From Porcipelethomonas sp964621265 (GTDB lineage: Bacteria > Bacillota > Clostridia > Oscillospirales > Ruminococcaceae): DNA of 35,741 nucleotides. Location of the stretch: assembly GCA_964621265.1 (NCBI GenBank), contig CAZULQ010000018.1, positions 1 through 35,741 of the forward strand, given 5' to 3'. Numbering within the stretch: position 1 is the first letter of the stretch; every line of letters begins with the position of its first letter. Shown here one piece after another: positions 22,844-30,142 of this stretch. The translations under genes and the position numbers were made by a program. Under the pieces are notes generated by a model. That model saw only the letters and a list, made by a program, of their open reading frames with translations. It ran no database searches and was not told where the DNA came from.

Positions 22844-23713
22844 TTATTCAAATGTAATGCTCACATCGCCAAAGCCTGTTGTGATATCCATGTGATTTTC
22901 GCCCTTGGTCATGCCTGTAAATTCCTTGCCGTTGAGGAGAATTTCGTCATCACCCGTATAAACAGAATAATTGCTTATATGACGGAAAATCTTCGCTGTA
23001 ACATCACCCGAGCCGCAGACAAACGAGCTGTCCTTTTCAATAATTCCGCTAAGCTGAACGTCGCCCGAGCCTGTGTCAAACTCGCCCTTGTCAGTTACAA
23101 GGTTTGTGAGCGTTATGTTACCGCTGCCGCCTGAGAGCGTGAACTTTTCAGTTGTGATATTTGTAGCCCCGACATTACCAAAGCCGCCGTTAAGCTCAGT
23201 ATATTTTGCCTCGATTGTGTCGATTACAACGTCACCTCTGCCGCCGTCAATGTAGATGTTGTCAGCGCTGAGATATTTTACTGTGGAAGTACAGCCGCCT
23301 GTCTGAATTTCAACGTCCTTTAGCGGAAGTTCAGCAGGAACTGTTATAGTAATGTTTCCGGGATTTTTACTCATCATCGGGACAGTTATGTTTTCATACC
23401 ACTTGTTTACAGGATATTCCAGCGCAAAGATGTTATTAGACGTGGAATAGTTTAAAAAGTCTCTTGAAATATTTGTCGCCTTAACTTCAATATTCTCAAC
23501 ATCATTAGACGCAACAATTTCAACATCTGCAAAATCCGTGCTGATATCAAGACTCATTATTGTGTCAGACTTTACAACCGACTGAATATCCGCAGTATTC
23601 AGCTGTTCCTTGTAATCTGCGGAAAAACCCATAACATAGCCTGTGATTATAAGCGCAACACCGCCTGCAAGGGTCAGAGACGGAATGAGATATTTTATGA
23701 GTTTCTTTTTCAT
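22844..23713 (-). CDS. DUF4097 beta-repeat membrane-anchored protein
   Basis: A 289-residue protein with one N-terminal membrane segment (YLIPSLTLAGGVALIITGYV) and an external beta-helix-like domain of the DUF4097 (putative adhesin) family, recognised by repeated short turns such as GGRGDVVID, GGFGNVGATN, GGSGNITL, GSGDVQLSG and GSGDVTAKI. Its ATG overlaps the stop of the DUF1700 gene as ATGA, and GGAGG lies upstream inside that gene. DUF1700-DUF4097 pairs are common in Firmicutes, usually with a PadR-type repressor, and are suspected envelope-stress genes. No biochemical function is known. Confidence 0.88.
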   Translation of the reverse strand: MKKKLIKYLIPSLTLAGGVALIITGYVMGFSADYKEQLNTADIQSVVKSDTIMSLDISTDFADVEIVASNDVENIEVKATNISRDFLNYSTSNNIFALEYPVNKWYENITVPMMSKNPGNITITVPAELPLKDVEIQTGGCTSTVKYLSADNIYIDGGRGDVVIDTIEAKYTELNGGFGNVGATNITTEKFTLSGGSGNITLTNLVTDKGEFDTGSGDVQLSGIIEKDSSFVCGSGDVTAKIFRHISNYSVYTGDDEILLNGKEFTGMTKGENHMDITTGFGDVSITFE

Positions 23714-24315
23714 CTTGCTCTGACCTCCGTTTTCCCGAGTAATTTATTCACAAGGCTTATGCAGCCTCTGACTGTAATTTTAAGAACGAAAAACGCAAAG
23801 TTCATAAGCGGAGTCCAGAGAATAAAGGCAATACTTCCGAGCGAGATTCCGATTCCAAAGAGAGTAACCGCAATTGACGGAACCTTTATTATGTAAGCAA
23901 CCGCCATTGCAATGAGTGCAAGAGCGCCAATCATAAGTGCTGCAACAAAGACGGCAACGAAGAGGAAAAGCATCGCAATCGCTGCGGCAATTCCGAGGAG
24001 CAGAGCGCCCCACAGAGGACAGGTCAGCACAAGCAGTATTATAAGAAGTGTTCTTTGCTCCTTAGTCATTTTCCTGTTGACTTTCTTCATGCTTTTTTTA
24101 GTCTGACTGAAAGCATAGGAAATATTTTTCTTATCATTGAGTATTGTATGAGCAAGCTCACTTGGTGAGCCTAAATCTGCAATTACGGACTGTTCATTTT
24201 CAGGACCTGCGTCAAGGAACATATCATTATAATATCTTACTGCCTCGTTTCGTTCATCTCTTGGAAGAGCAGAAAGACAGCTTCTAAGCTTTGAAAGATA
24301 TTCCATTTTGTTCAT
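23710..24315 (-). CDS. DUF1700 (HAAS-type) membrane protein
   Basis: A 201-residue protein. The N terminus, MNKMEYLSKLRSCLSALPRDE then AVRYYNDMFLDAG, is the conserved cytoplasmic helical region of the DUF1700 family, which is thought to dock signalling partners. From about residue 88 there are several hydrophobic segments, so it is an integral membrane protein. The ATG lies 13 bases after GGGAG, a longer than usual gap. Unlike most such pairs, no PadR regulator gene is beside it; the upstream neighbour is dpaA, divergently transcribed. Confidence 0.88.
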   Translation of the reverse strand: MNKMEYLSKLRSCLSALPRDERNEAVRYYNDMFLDAGPENEQSVIADLGSPSELAHTILNDKKNISYAFSQTKKSMKKVNRKMTKEQRTLLIILLVLTCPLWGALLLGIAAAIAMLFLFVAVFVAALMIGALALIAMAVAYIIKVPSIAVTLFGIGISLGSIAFILWTPLMNFAFFVLKITVRGCISLVNKLLGKTEVRAR

Positions 24316-24390
24316 TGTCCGATATCATCTCCCTGTATGGTTGTTTTTGCAATAGCACATTTGTCTGCTTTCACAGAATACCATTATATC

Positions 24391-24420
24391 ATTATACACC
24401 AGAATGGGTATAAAAGTCAA
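24391..24420 (-). promoter_or_regulatory. Promoter of the DUF1700/DUF4097 pair
   Basis: On the minus strand TTGACT (24420-24415) and TATAAT (24396-24391), 18-bp spacer. Confidence 0.75.
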
Positions 24421-24452
24421 CTAGCAACAGGATATATCTTGAAAAAATATTC

Positions 24453-24480
24453 ACAATAAGCGCCCTGTCTGCATAGAATA
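24453..24480 (+). promoter_or_regulatory. Sigma-K-like sporulation promoter of dpaAB
   Basis: AC at 24453-24454, a 17-bp spacer, then CATAGAATA at 24472-24480, matching the sigma-K pattern AC-N16/17-CATANNNTA. No housekeeping promoter was found in the same gap. In spore formers dipicolinate synthase is made in the mother cell under sigma-K, so position and gene agree. Confidence 0.65.
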
Positions 24481-24514
24481 AAAAAGAAAATCTTAAAAGA
24501 ATCGAGGGCTTGTT

Positions 24515-25399
24515 ATGAATAAGGATACAGTATTTTTAGTTGCAGGCGGGGATTTAAGACAGGTTTACACAGCCGCACACCTCGCAAAGCATTATAACGT
24601 TTATGCAGCAGGCTTTTCAGAAAGCGTCAGAATCCCCGAAAATGTGAAGGTTCTGCGCAGCTTATCGGATATGCCCTGTCGTGCGGACGTATTGATTCTG
24701 CCTTTGCCTGTTTCACAAAACGGCGTCTTTGTCAGCACTCCGCTCGGGAAAGACAATATTCCTCTGACGGCTCTTTTTTCTGTACTTTCAGACGACGCCC
24801 TGATATTCGGAGGACGCATTGACGCTGAAACTGAAAAGATTTTCAGAAATAATTCCAAAGAGGCGATTGATTATCTTGAGCGTGAGGAGCTGAGCGTTCT
24901 TAATGCTGTGCCGACTGCGGAGGGGGCTGTCCAGATTGCCATGGAAGAAATGGCAACAACTATTTTCGGACAGAAGGTACTTATAACAGGACACGGCAGA
25001 ATCTCAAAGGTGCTTGTTAAAATACTGTGCGGTATGGGCGCTGATGTTACGGTTACGGCAAGAAAATATTCCGACTTAGCGTGGGCTGAGATATACGGCT
25101 GCAAGGGCGTTCACACATCTCAGCTGACCGAGAGGGCAGGGGACTACAGCCTGATTTTCAATACCGTTCCTTCGGTGATACTCGGCGAGGAGGTACTCAG
25201 AAAAGTCGGCAGCGACACGCTTATAATCGACCTTGCGTCAAAGCCGGGCGGTGTTGACTTTGAAATTGCACGGACCTTAGGGCTTAAGGTTGTCTGGGCG
25301 CTTTCACTTCCCGGAAAGGTTGCGCCGATAAGCGCAGGAGAAATCATAGCCTCCACTGTTTTGAATATCCTTAAAGAGAGGAGATATACAGATGGCTGA
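24515..25399 (+). CDS. dpaA: Dipicolinate synthase subunit A
   Basis: DpaA (SpoVFA) is the NAD(P)-binding subunit that converts a lysine-pathway intermediate to dipicolinic acid, stored with calcium in the spore core. The 294-residue length is normal. The N-terminal domain begins VFLVAGGDLRQVYTAAHLAKH; the C-terminal Rossmann fold has VLITGHGRISKVL and the closing SLPGKVAPISAGEIIASTVLN block that is strongly conserved in the family. GAGGG precedes the ATG. It overlaps dpaB by eight bases. Presence of this gene strongly suggests the organism can form endospores. Confidence 0.93.
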   Translation: MNKDTVFLVAGGDLRQVYTAAHLAKHYNVYAAGFSESVRIPENVKVLRSLSDMPCRADVLILPLPVSQNGVFVSTPLGKDNIPLTALFSVLSDDALIFGGRIDAETEKIFRNNSKEAIDYLEREELSVLNAVPTAEGAVQIAMEEMATTIFGQKVLITGHGRISKVLVKILCGMGADVTVTARKYSDLAWAEIYGCKGVHTSQLTERAGDYSLIFNTVPSVILGEEVLRKVGSDTLIIDLASKPGGVDFEIARTLGLKVVWALSLPGKVAPISAGEIIASTVLNILKERRYTDG

Positions 25400-25973
25400 A
25401 CTTTCAGAACTGAGAATCGGATATGTCATGACCGGTTCCTTCTGTACCTTCAGATACAGCTTTGAACAGGCAGAAATGCTTGTCAAAAAAGGAGCAGAGC
25501 TTGTTCCTGTGATGTCTTGCAATGCGGCAACCATTTCGTCAAGATTCGGTGCCGCTGAAGATAATATAAAAACGCTTGAAAATATATGCGGCAGAAAGGT
25601 TATTACATCAATTGAGGAGGCAGAGCCAATCGGCCCAAAAAACATGACGGACATTATGGTTGTTTGCCCCTGTACCGGCAATACATGCGCAAAGCTTGCG
25701 TCGAGCATAACAGACAATGCCGCAACAATGGCTGTGAAGTCGCATCTTCGCAACAAGCGTCCCGTTGTGATAGCGCTTGCCTCCAACGATTCGCTTGCGG
25801 GGTCTATGAAAAATATCGGAAATCTCATGAATATGAAAAACTACTTTTTCGTACCCTTTTATCAGGACGATGCGCAGAAAAAACCGACTTCGGCAATATG
25901 CGATTTTTCAAGGCTTGAGGAAACAATTCTTGCCGCACTCGACGGCAGACAGCTTCAGCCTGTTATACGCTGA
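25392..25973 (+). CDS. dpaB: Dipicolinate synthase subunit B (flavoprotein-like)
   Basis: DpaB (SpoVFB) is the flavin-dependent partner of DpaA. The 193 residues show the flavoprotein fold: RIGYVMTGSFCTFRYSFEQ at the N terminus, PVMSCNAATISSRFG, VVCPCTGNTCAKLASSITD and NDSLAGSMKNIGNLMN. An AGAGGAG ribosome site inside the end of dpaA serves its ATG, and the 8-base overlap implies coupled translation. A bidirectional terminator follows. In some clostridia dpaB-like proteins are replaced by EtfA, but here both subunits are present. Confidence 0.93.
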   Translation: MAELSELRIGYVMTGSFCTFRYSFEQAEMLVKKGAELVPVMSCNAATISSRFGAAEDNIKTLENICGRKVITSIEEAEPIGPKNMTDIMVVCPCTGNTCAKLASSITDNAATMAVKSHLRNKRPVVIALASNDSLAGSMKNIGNLMNMKNYFFVPFYQDDAQKKPTSAICDFSRLEETILAALDGRQLQPVIR

Positions 25974-25977
25974 AAAA

Positions 25978-26002
25978 CGCCGGATACTGAATGTATCCGG
26001 CG
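25978..26002. terminator. Hairpin terminator between dpaB and the zinc-ribbon gene
   Basis: CGCCGGATAC and GTATCCGGCG form a perfect 10-bp stem with loop TGAAT. On the minus strand TTTTTC follows, so it ends the 26016-27181 unit well and probably dpaAB too. Confidence 0.85.
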
Positions 26003-26015
26003 TGAAATATTATTA

Positions 26016-26639
26016 TCAGCTGTATGAAATTGCAAGCTGTGGGGAATACCAGTCGCCGTCGATGCACACAACGATAAGCGAATCGTATTCAACCTGACTG
26101 TCGTCATCGCCCGTAGCTTCAAGCTTTACGCAGACGTTGTAAGCCTCCTCAATGGTAAGGTCAAGCTTAGAATCTTCCTTGTATTCCTCGATATCCTCGC
26201 TGTCAAGCTTTGTTTTGTCAAGGACGGTATAAGACATTGTAACATTGCTTCCGAGTTCTTCCTCAATATTTGCAATTGCGCCCTCTTTGAGCTTTTTTTC
26301 AAGCGTCTTTATGATTTTGTCCTCGTCATCTTTTCCTGTGATATCCTCCCACACTTCCTCAGGCATAAGCTCGTAGACATACTCGCCGTCCTGCTTATTT
26401 ATGGCGTCGCAGAAGTTGTCAAGCGGGTCTGTATAGCTGCTTCTGATGAACAGGAAATATATCAGAAAAGCCGCAATTATAACAATTACAGTTGCTGCGA
26501 TAATCAGAATTTTTTTGAGTCTGCTTTTGCGGTTTACGGCTGCAACGGGTGTCTTGTCGTCCAGCTGAGCACCGCAGCCTATGCATACCTTTGTGTTTTC
26601 GTCAATTTCCTTGCCGCATTTAATGCAGAATTTTCCCAT
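26016..26639 (-). CDS. Zinc-ribbon single-pass membrane protein (paralogue 1)
   Basis: A 207-residue protein of unknown function. The N terminus is one cytoplasmic zinc ribbon (C5, C8, C19, C22 in FCIKCG and VCIGCGA). A basic stretch and one membrane helix (about 43-66, ILIIAATVIVIIAAFLIYFLF) follow. The outside domain begins YTDPLDNFCDAINKQDGEYVY and ends with CIDGDWYSPQL, the same plan as the next three upstream genes. AAGGAG precedes the ATG. It lies 11 bases after paralogue 2 and shares its promoter. Confidence 0.82.
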   Translation of the reverse strand: MGKFCIKCGKEIDENTKVCIGCGAQLDDKTPVAAVNRKSRLKKILIIAATVIVIIAAFLIYFLFIRSSYTDPLDNFCDAINKQDGEYVYELMPEEVWEDITGKDDEDKIIKTLEKKLKEGAIANIEEELGSNVTMSYTVLDKTKLDSEDIEEYKEDSKLDLTIEEAYNVCVKLEATGDDDSQVEYDSLIVVCIDGDWYSPQLAISYS

Positions 26640-26650
26640 AGCTTTTCTCC

Positions 26651-27181
26651 TTATTCATACATCATGACCCATTCGTCATTTATCTTCCAGACATCAAACT
26701 CTATAATCTCAGAGTGTTCCTGTTTTCCTTTTACAATAAACTTGATTTTGAGTGTATATCCGTCCTGGGCTTCAAGTTCAGCCTTGTATTTATCAAGCAG
26801 TTTCTGATATTCCTTTAAGTCTTTGTCCGACGCTCTTGTCTCACGCTGTATTTCATAGGAAACAGAGAAGTCATCGCCGTATTCTTCTGCGAATACTTCA
26901 TGCGTGTTTTTAGCCGATGTCTTAAACATTTTTTTGAGTTCTTTTTTATCCTTGTTGTGATATTCTGAAATCATGTCCTCATTGAAACAGGCGTAAATGT
27001 GATTGCCGTCAGCATTTTCAATCGCCGTGCAGTAGTGGTCAAGCGGCTGTGTATAAGGCTTTCTGATAAAGATTAAATATAACAGGACAAGCACCGCAAT
27101 TGCAAGCGATAAAATAACAACGATTACGGTTTTAAGCGTCCTTCCTACGCCGCCCTTAGCGGCTGTATCTGAAGCTGTCAT
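26651..27181 (-). CDS. Single-pass membrane protein without zinc ribbon (paralogue 2)
   Basis: The start ATG at 27181 follows GGAGG by eight bases; an earlier in-frame ATG at 27196 sits upstream of that site and is less likely. The 176-residue product has a short cytoplasmic tail in place of the zinc ribbon, a membrane helix (about 17-40, VIVVILSLAIAVLVLLYLIF) and an outside domain starting YTQPLDHYCTAIENADGNHIY and ending VWKINDEWVMMYE. YGDDFSVSYEIQRE in the middle matches the YGDDISVSYDIT of paralogue 3. So it is a family member that has lost the zinc ribbon or never had it. Function unknown. Confidence 0.82.
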   Translation of the reverse strand: MTASDTAAKGGVGRTLKTVIVVILSLAIAVLVLLYLIFIRKPYTQPLDHYCTAIENADGNHIYACFNEDMISEYHNKDKKELKKMFKTSAKNTHEVFAEEYGDDFSVSYEIQRETRASDKDLKEYQKLLDKYKAELEAQDGYTLKIKFIVKGKQEHSEIIEFDVWKINDEWVMMYE

Positions 27182-27213
27182 GCGTTTATCCTCCATGAGT
27201 TTTTACATGGTTA

Positions 27214-27242
27214 ATTATATCACAATTGCAAATGTGTGTCAA
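27214..27242 (-). promoter_or_regulatory. Promoter of paralogues 2 and 1
   Basis: On the minus strand TTGACA (27242-27237) and TATAAT (27219-27214), 17-bp spacer, extended -10 TGA. Confidence 0.9.
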
Positions 27243-27262
27243 TGTTTTATGGCGCGGTTGGC

Positions 27263-27292
27263 TTTGTAGGGGTCGATGCCTACATCGACCCG
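27263..27292. repeat. Palindromic repeat (GTAGGGGTCGATG type)
   Basis: TTTGTAGG leads into GGGTCGATG-CCTA-CATCGACCC, a 9-bp perfect stem. The TTTGTAGGGG lead matches the element at 8378-8403, and part of the stem recurs at 3124-3137. Confidence 0.7.
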
Positions 27293-27310
27293 CTGTTATA
27301 TGAATATTAA

Positions 27311-27407
27311 ACGGTTACGAAATGGTCGAGCCTGAAAATAAACTGTATTTCTTTTCTAAATAACGAAATGCGGTCAAGCGGCACGCTTGTCCTGTCGGGT
27401 CACCGAC
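27311..27407 (-). repeat. TGAC-loop hairpin repeat cluster, third site
   Basis: On the minus strand GTCGG-TGAC-CCGAC (27407-27394) is followed by AGGAC, then CAAGCG-TGC-CGCTTG and, further on, AGGCTCGACCATTTCG. All three pieces recur in the clusters at 5907-5990 and 13783-13917. Confidence 0.7.
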
Positions 27408-27434
27408 AAAAAAGACGGCCATAAAGACCGTCTT
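27405..27434 (-). terminator. Terminator of the zinc-ribbon unit 28273-29061/27448
   Basis: On the minus strand AAGACGG...CCGTCTT forms a 7-bp stem followed by TTTTTTGTC. Confidence 0.85.
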
Positions 27435-27447
27435 CAAAAAAACAATA

Positions 27448-28218
27448 TTATTCAAATAAGTCGAGTGTTACCCAGTCGCCGTCAACTTCGATTACTGTAA
27501 GTGTCTGTTCTTCAGTATCATCATCATCGTCGCCTTCAACTTCAAATTCAACTTCAAGTCTGTAACCTTCATCGATTTCAACGTCATCAACAAAATATGA
27601 AAGTGTTCCTTCATAAACCTTGAGTTCAAGCTTGCTGAGTTCTTCTTCGTCTGTGATGTCGTATGAAACGCTGATATCATCGCCGTACTTGTCAACGAGT
27701 TCTTCGTGAATATCTTCAGCCTGCTTTTCGCAGTCTTCATAGAATTCATCGTCGTCATCATCATATTCTTCTTCGATAACTGCGTCAACAAGTGATTCAG
27801 GGAGAAGCGCAGCAAAAGCGTCGCCGTCACCGTCTTCCATAACCTTAACGATGTTTTCGATTGGTTCTTCCTTGTCACCGCCGCCGAAGATAAGTACACA
27901 GCCAACGATGATTAATACGATAGCCGCAACGCCTGCGATTAACGGGATAAGTAAGTTAGTCTGCTTGCCGTTCATAGCAGCAGCGTTTCCTGAAATCGGA
28001 ATATTGGCAACAGGTGCGCCGCAGTTAGGACAGTTGCTTACATTTCCCTCGATTGTGTTTCCACAGCTTGCGCAGAACTGCTTCATTGGTGCAGCGTTAA
28101 CAGGTGCAGCATTGTTTGGCGCTGACATCTTTGGCATTGGTGTGCCACATGCTGGACAAGCCTCAGCAGTGAGGTCTACCTGATTACCGCAGTTCATGCA
28201 AAATTGTTTCTGATCCAT
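27448..28218 (-). CDS. Double zinc-ribbon single-pass membrane protein (paralogue 3)
   Basis: A 256-residue protein. Two zinc ribbons are visible (C7, C10, C21, C24 and C49, C52, C63, C66), joined by a Pro/Ala/Asn linker. A membrane helix (about 88-111, LLIPLIAGVAAIVLIIVGCVLIF) leads to an acidic outside domain with runs of Asp/Glu (YDDDDDEFYED, EGDDDDDTEE), YGDDISVSYDIT and a closing VIEVDGDWVTLDLFE. AAGGAG precedes the ATG. The stretch NIPISGNAAAMNGK and the DNA coding for it are almost the same as in paralogue 4, so the two are recent duplicates or undergo gene conversion. Function unknown. Confidence 0.85.
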   Translation of the reverse strand: MDQKQFCMNCGNQVDLTAEACPACGTPMPKMSAPNNAAPVNAAPMKQFCASCGNTIEGNVSNCPNCGAPVANIPISGNAAAMNGKQTNLLIPLIAGVAAIVLIIVGCVLIFGGGDKEEPIENIVKVMEDGDGDAFAALLPESLVDAVIEEEYDDDDDEFYEDCEKQAEDIHEELVDKYGDDISVSYDITDEEELSKLELKVYEGTLSYFVDDVEIDEGYRLEVEFEVEGDDDDDTEEQTLTVIEVDGDWVTLDLFE

Positions 28219-28272
28219 AATTTTTTCTCCTTAATATTTATATTGTGTGCCAACAGGAAATCCTGTCGGTTA

Positions 28273-29061
28273 TTATACTAACCAGTGCCAGAGCTCAGGT
28301 GCAACCCATTCTCCGTCAACCTTGATTATAGTGATGTCTCTTTTTTCGATCTGTTCATCATCGTCGCCTTCAAATGTGAACTTGACATCAACTTCATAAG
28401 CGTCTTCTATATCATCAATCTCATAGCCTGAATAATCGTAGTATTTGTAATACTCTTCAATTTTCTCGATGTCGTATTCATCCATGTGCTCTTCATCTCT
28501 GATTTCGTATGAAACACTCATGTCATCGCCTGTATTATCTTCAATTCTGTCAATTGACTCTTCAAGCTCATCTTCAACATAATACTCAAACTCTCTGTCG
28601 CTCCAGTTATTCTGGTCCTTCATTTTATCAATCCATTCTTCAGGACAAAGAGCGATACAGGCATCAACATCACAGTCTTCAACAGCTGTAACGAAATTGT
28701 CAAGTGGCCCCTTATTGCTTCTGCCGAAAACAATTATACAGCTTATGATAATGAAAGCGATAACAACAATACCTATGATTAACGGGATAAGTAAGTTAGT
28801 CTTCTTGCCGTTCATAGCAGCAGCATTTCCCGAAATCGGAACATTTGCAACGGGAGCGCCGCAGCTTGGACAATTGTTTAAGTTTCCGCCGATTGTGTTT
28901 CCACAGTTTGCACAGAACTGCATAGGTACTGAGTTGCTGACAGATGCAGAAAACCCGCCAGGTGCTGGCATTTTTGGTATTGGTGTGCCGCATGCGTGAC
29001 ATGCATCAGCAGCAGGGTCAACCTGATTGCCGCAGTTCATACAAAATTGTTTCTGAAGCAT
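28273..29061 (-). CDS. Double zinc-ribbon single-pass membrane protein (paralogue 4)
   Basis: The ATG at 29061 follows GGAGG by eight bases; a longer version from 29076 would start upstream of this site. The 262-residue product has zinc ribbons at C7/C10/C21/C24 and C50/C53/C64/C67, a membrane helix (about 90-113) and an acidic, Tyr-rich outside domain (TGDDMSVSYEIRD, KVDGEWVAPELW). It heads the transcription unit containing paralogue 3, 54 bases downstream. Zinc-ribbon plus one-helix proteins of this kind are common in Firmicutes; none of the outside domains has a known ligand. Confidence 0.85.
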   Translation of the reverse strand: MLQKQFCMNCGNQVDPAADACHACGTPIPKMPAPGGFSASVSNSVPMQFCANCGNTIGGNLNNCPSCGAPVANVPISGNAAAMNGKKTNLLIPLIIGIVVIAFIIISCIIVFGRSNKGPLDNFVTAVEDCDVDACIALCPEEWIDKMKDQNNWSDREFEYYVEDELEESIDRIEDNTGDDMSVSYEIRDEEHMDEYDIEKIEEYYKYYDYSGYEIDDIEDAYEVDVKFTFEGDDDEQIEKRDITIIKVDGEWVAPELWHWLV

Positions 29062-29111
29062 AGTAAAATCCTCCATAAAAATCCACCGCCACAGACGGCG
29101 TATGCAATACT

Positions 29112-29143
29112 ATTATATTACCACATTAAAGCGGACGTGTCAA
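29112..29143 (-). promoter_or_regulatory. Promoter of paralogues 4 and 3
   Basis: On the minus strand TTGACA (29143-29138), then TAATAT at 17 bp (29120-29115) overlapping TATAAT at 20 bp (29117-29112). A small CGCC/GGCG hairpin lies in the leader near 29086-29101. Confidence 0.82.
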
Positions 29144-29146
29144 CAA

Positions 29147-29182
29147 AAAAGGCGGAGTTTGTCGCTTTGTACAAATTCCGCC
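29147..29182 (-). terminator. Terminator after the coiled-coil membrane protein gene
   Basis: On the minus strand AGGCGGAATTTGT pairs with ACAAACTCCGCCT, followed by TTTTTTG. It lies directly against the -35 box of the next unit. Confidence 0.88.
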
Positions 29183-29191
29183 TGTGAAAAA

Positions 29192-30073
29192 TCATGACAG
29201 TTCATTAATTATTGATTTAAGCATTTCCATGGCCTTGTCGTGATTTTCCTTTGTTTCCTCTTCAGAATGGAGAGTGTTTGTAACCTTTCTCACGCTGATG
29301 TACATTTCCTCTGAAATGTCATCATCAGTAAGACCGATTTTTTCAGCAAAGCCCGTACCCTTTAAGTAAAATCCATAGCCTTTGACATGCGGATTATCTG
29401 GGAAAATTTCCTCAAGGTTTTCAAAGCGTTCCTCAGGTCCGACAATGTCCTCGATTTTTTCGTCAGCGATTACAAGCATTGTCTGACCCAGCTGAAATTC
29501 GCCTGAAAGCTTTGTAAGGCTTGTTTCATACATTCCCACATCGTCCTTTGCCTCACCGCTTATCGGAATGTAAAAGACATTTGTATAAATCTCGCCGTCC
29601 TCGTTGTAGTCCTTTGTGTGAGTTTCAAGATAGTCGCAAAGCTGAGGGTGCTGCGCATAAATTGCAGTGTCGTTTACAAGCTGCATAACGTAAATATCAG
29701 GGTCAGTTGAAGTGAGTGTATCATAAATCAGAAACGATGCCACAAGCACAAAGAACGACGCAATTCCAAGCCACCATTTGTTGTGGAAAATGAAGTTCTT
29801 GAACTTCTGCCAGCGTGTATACTCCTTTTCTTCGTCGGGGGAGAGGTCGAGCTTGTCGGATTCCTTTATAACGCCCTGACGGAGCTTTAAAAGCTCAACT
29901 CTTTCCTCAGCGAGTGTCCTGTTGTATTTTTCACGCTTTATTTCCTGCTTTTTCTGTTCTCTTGCCTGAGCCTCTTCTGCCTTACGGCGTTCAGCCTCGT
30001 TTACCTTTTTTACTGTTTCGAGAAAGCCCTGTTTTTTGTTTTTATCCTTTTCATTGTCGCTTAAATTGCTCAT
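29192..30073 (-). CDS. Coiled-coil single-pass membrane protein, unknown function
   Basis: A 293-residue protein. Residues 15-66 are a highly charged coiled coil (RRKAEEAQAREQKKQEIKRE), then WQKFKNFIFHNKWWLG leads into one membrane helix (about 100-118). The outside domain (about 125-293) starts DPDIYVMQLVNDTAIYAQHP and contains FYIPISGEAKDDVGMYETSL; I do not recognise it as a known family. AAGGAG precedes the ATG. It follows lysS by about 70 bases with a terminator between, so it may rely on read-through from the greA-lysS promoter; no separate promoter was seen. It has no zinc ribbon and is not clearly related to the four neighbouring paralogues. Confidence 0.8.
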   Translation of the reverse strand: MSNLSDNEKDKNKKQGFLETVKKVNEAERRKAEEAQAREQKKQEIKREKYNRTLAEERVELLKLRQGVIKESDKLDLSPDEEKEYTRWQKFKNFIFHNKWWLGIASFFVLVASFLIYDTLTSTDPDIYVMQLVNDTAIYAQHPQLCDYLETHTKDYNEDGEIYTNVFYIPISGEAKDDVGMYETSLTKLSGEFQLGQTMLVIADEKIEDIVGPEERFENLEEIFPDNPHVKGYGFYLKGTGFAEKIGLTDDDISEEMYISVRKVTNTLHSEEETKENHDKAMEMLKSIINELS

Positions 30074-30091
30074 TTTAACTCCTTAAAGCTT

Positions 30092-30127
30092 AAAAAGGGT
30101 ACACCTTTATTGTAATAAATGTGTACC
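30092..30127 (-). terminator. Terminator of lysS
   Basis: On the minus strand GGGTACAC...GTGTACCC with an inner TTTATT/AATAAA stem, then TTTTTAAG. Confidence 0.85.
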
Positions 30128-30142
30128 CCATAAATTTTAAAA

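Noticed and set aside
26016..29061. Zinc-ribbon genes as transposase or toxin-antitoxin genes
   Set aside because: They have single membrane helices and outside domains, no nuclease or transposase motifs, and no small paired gene.
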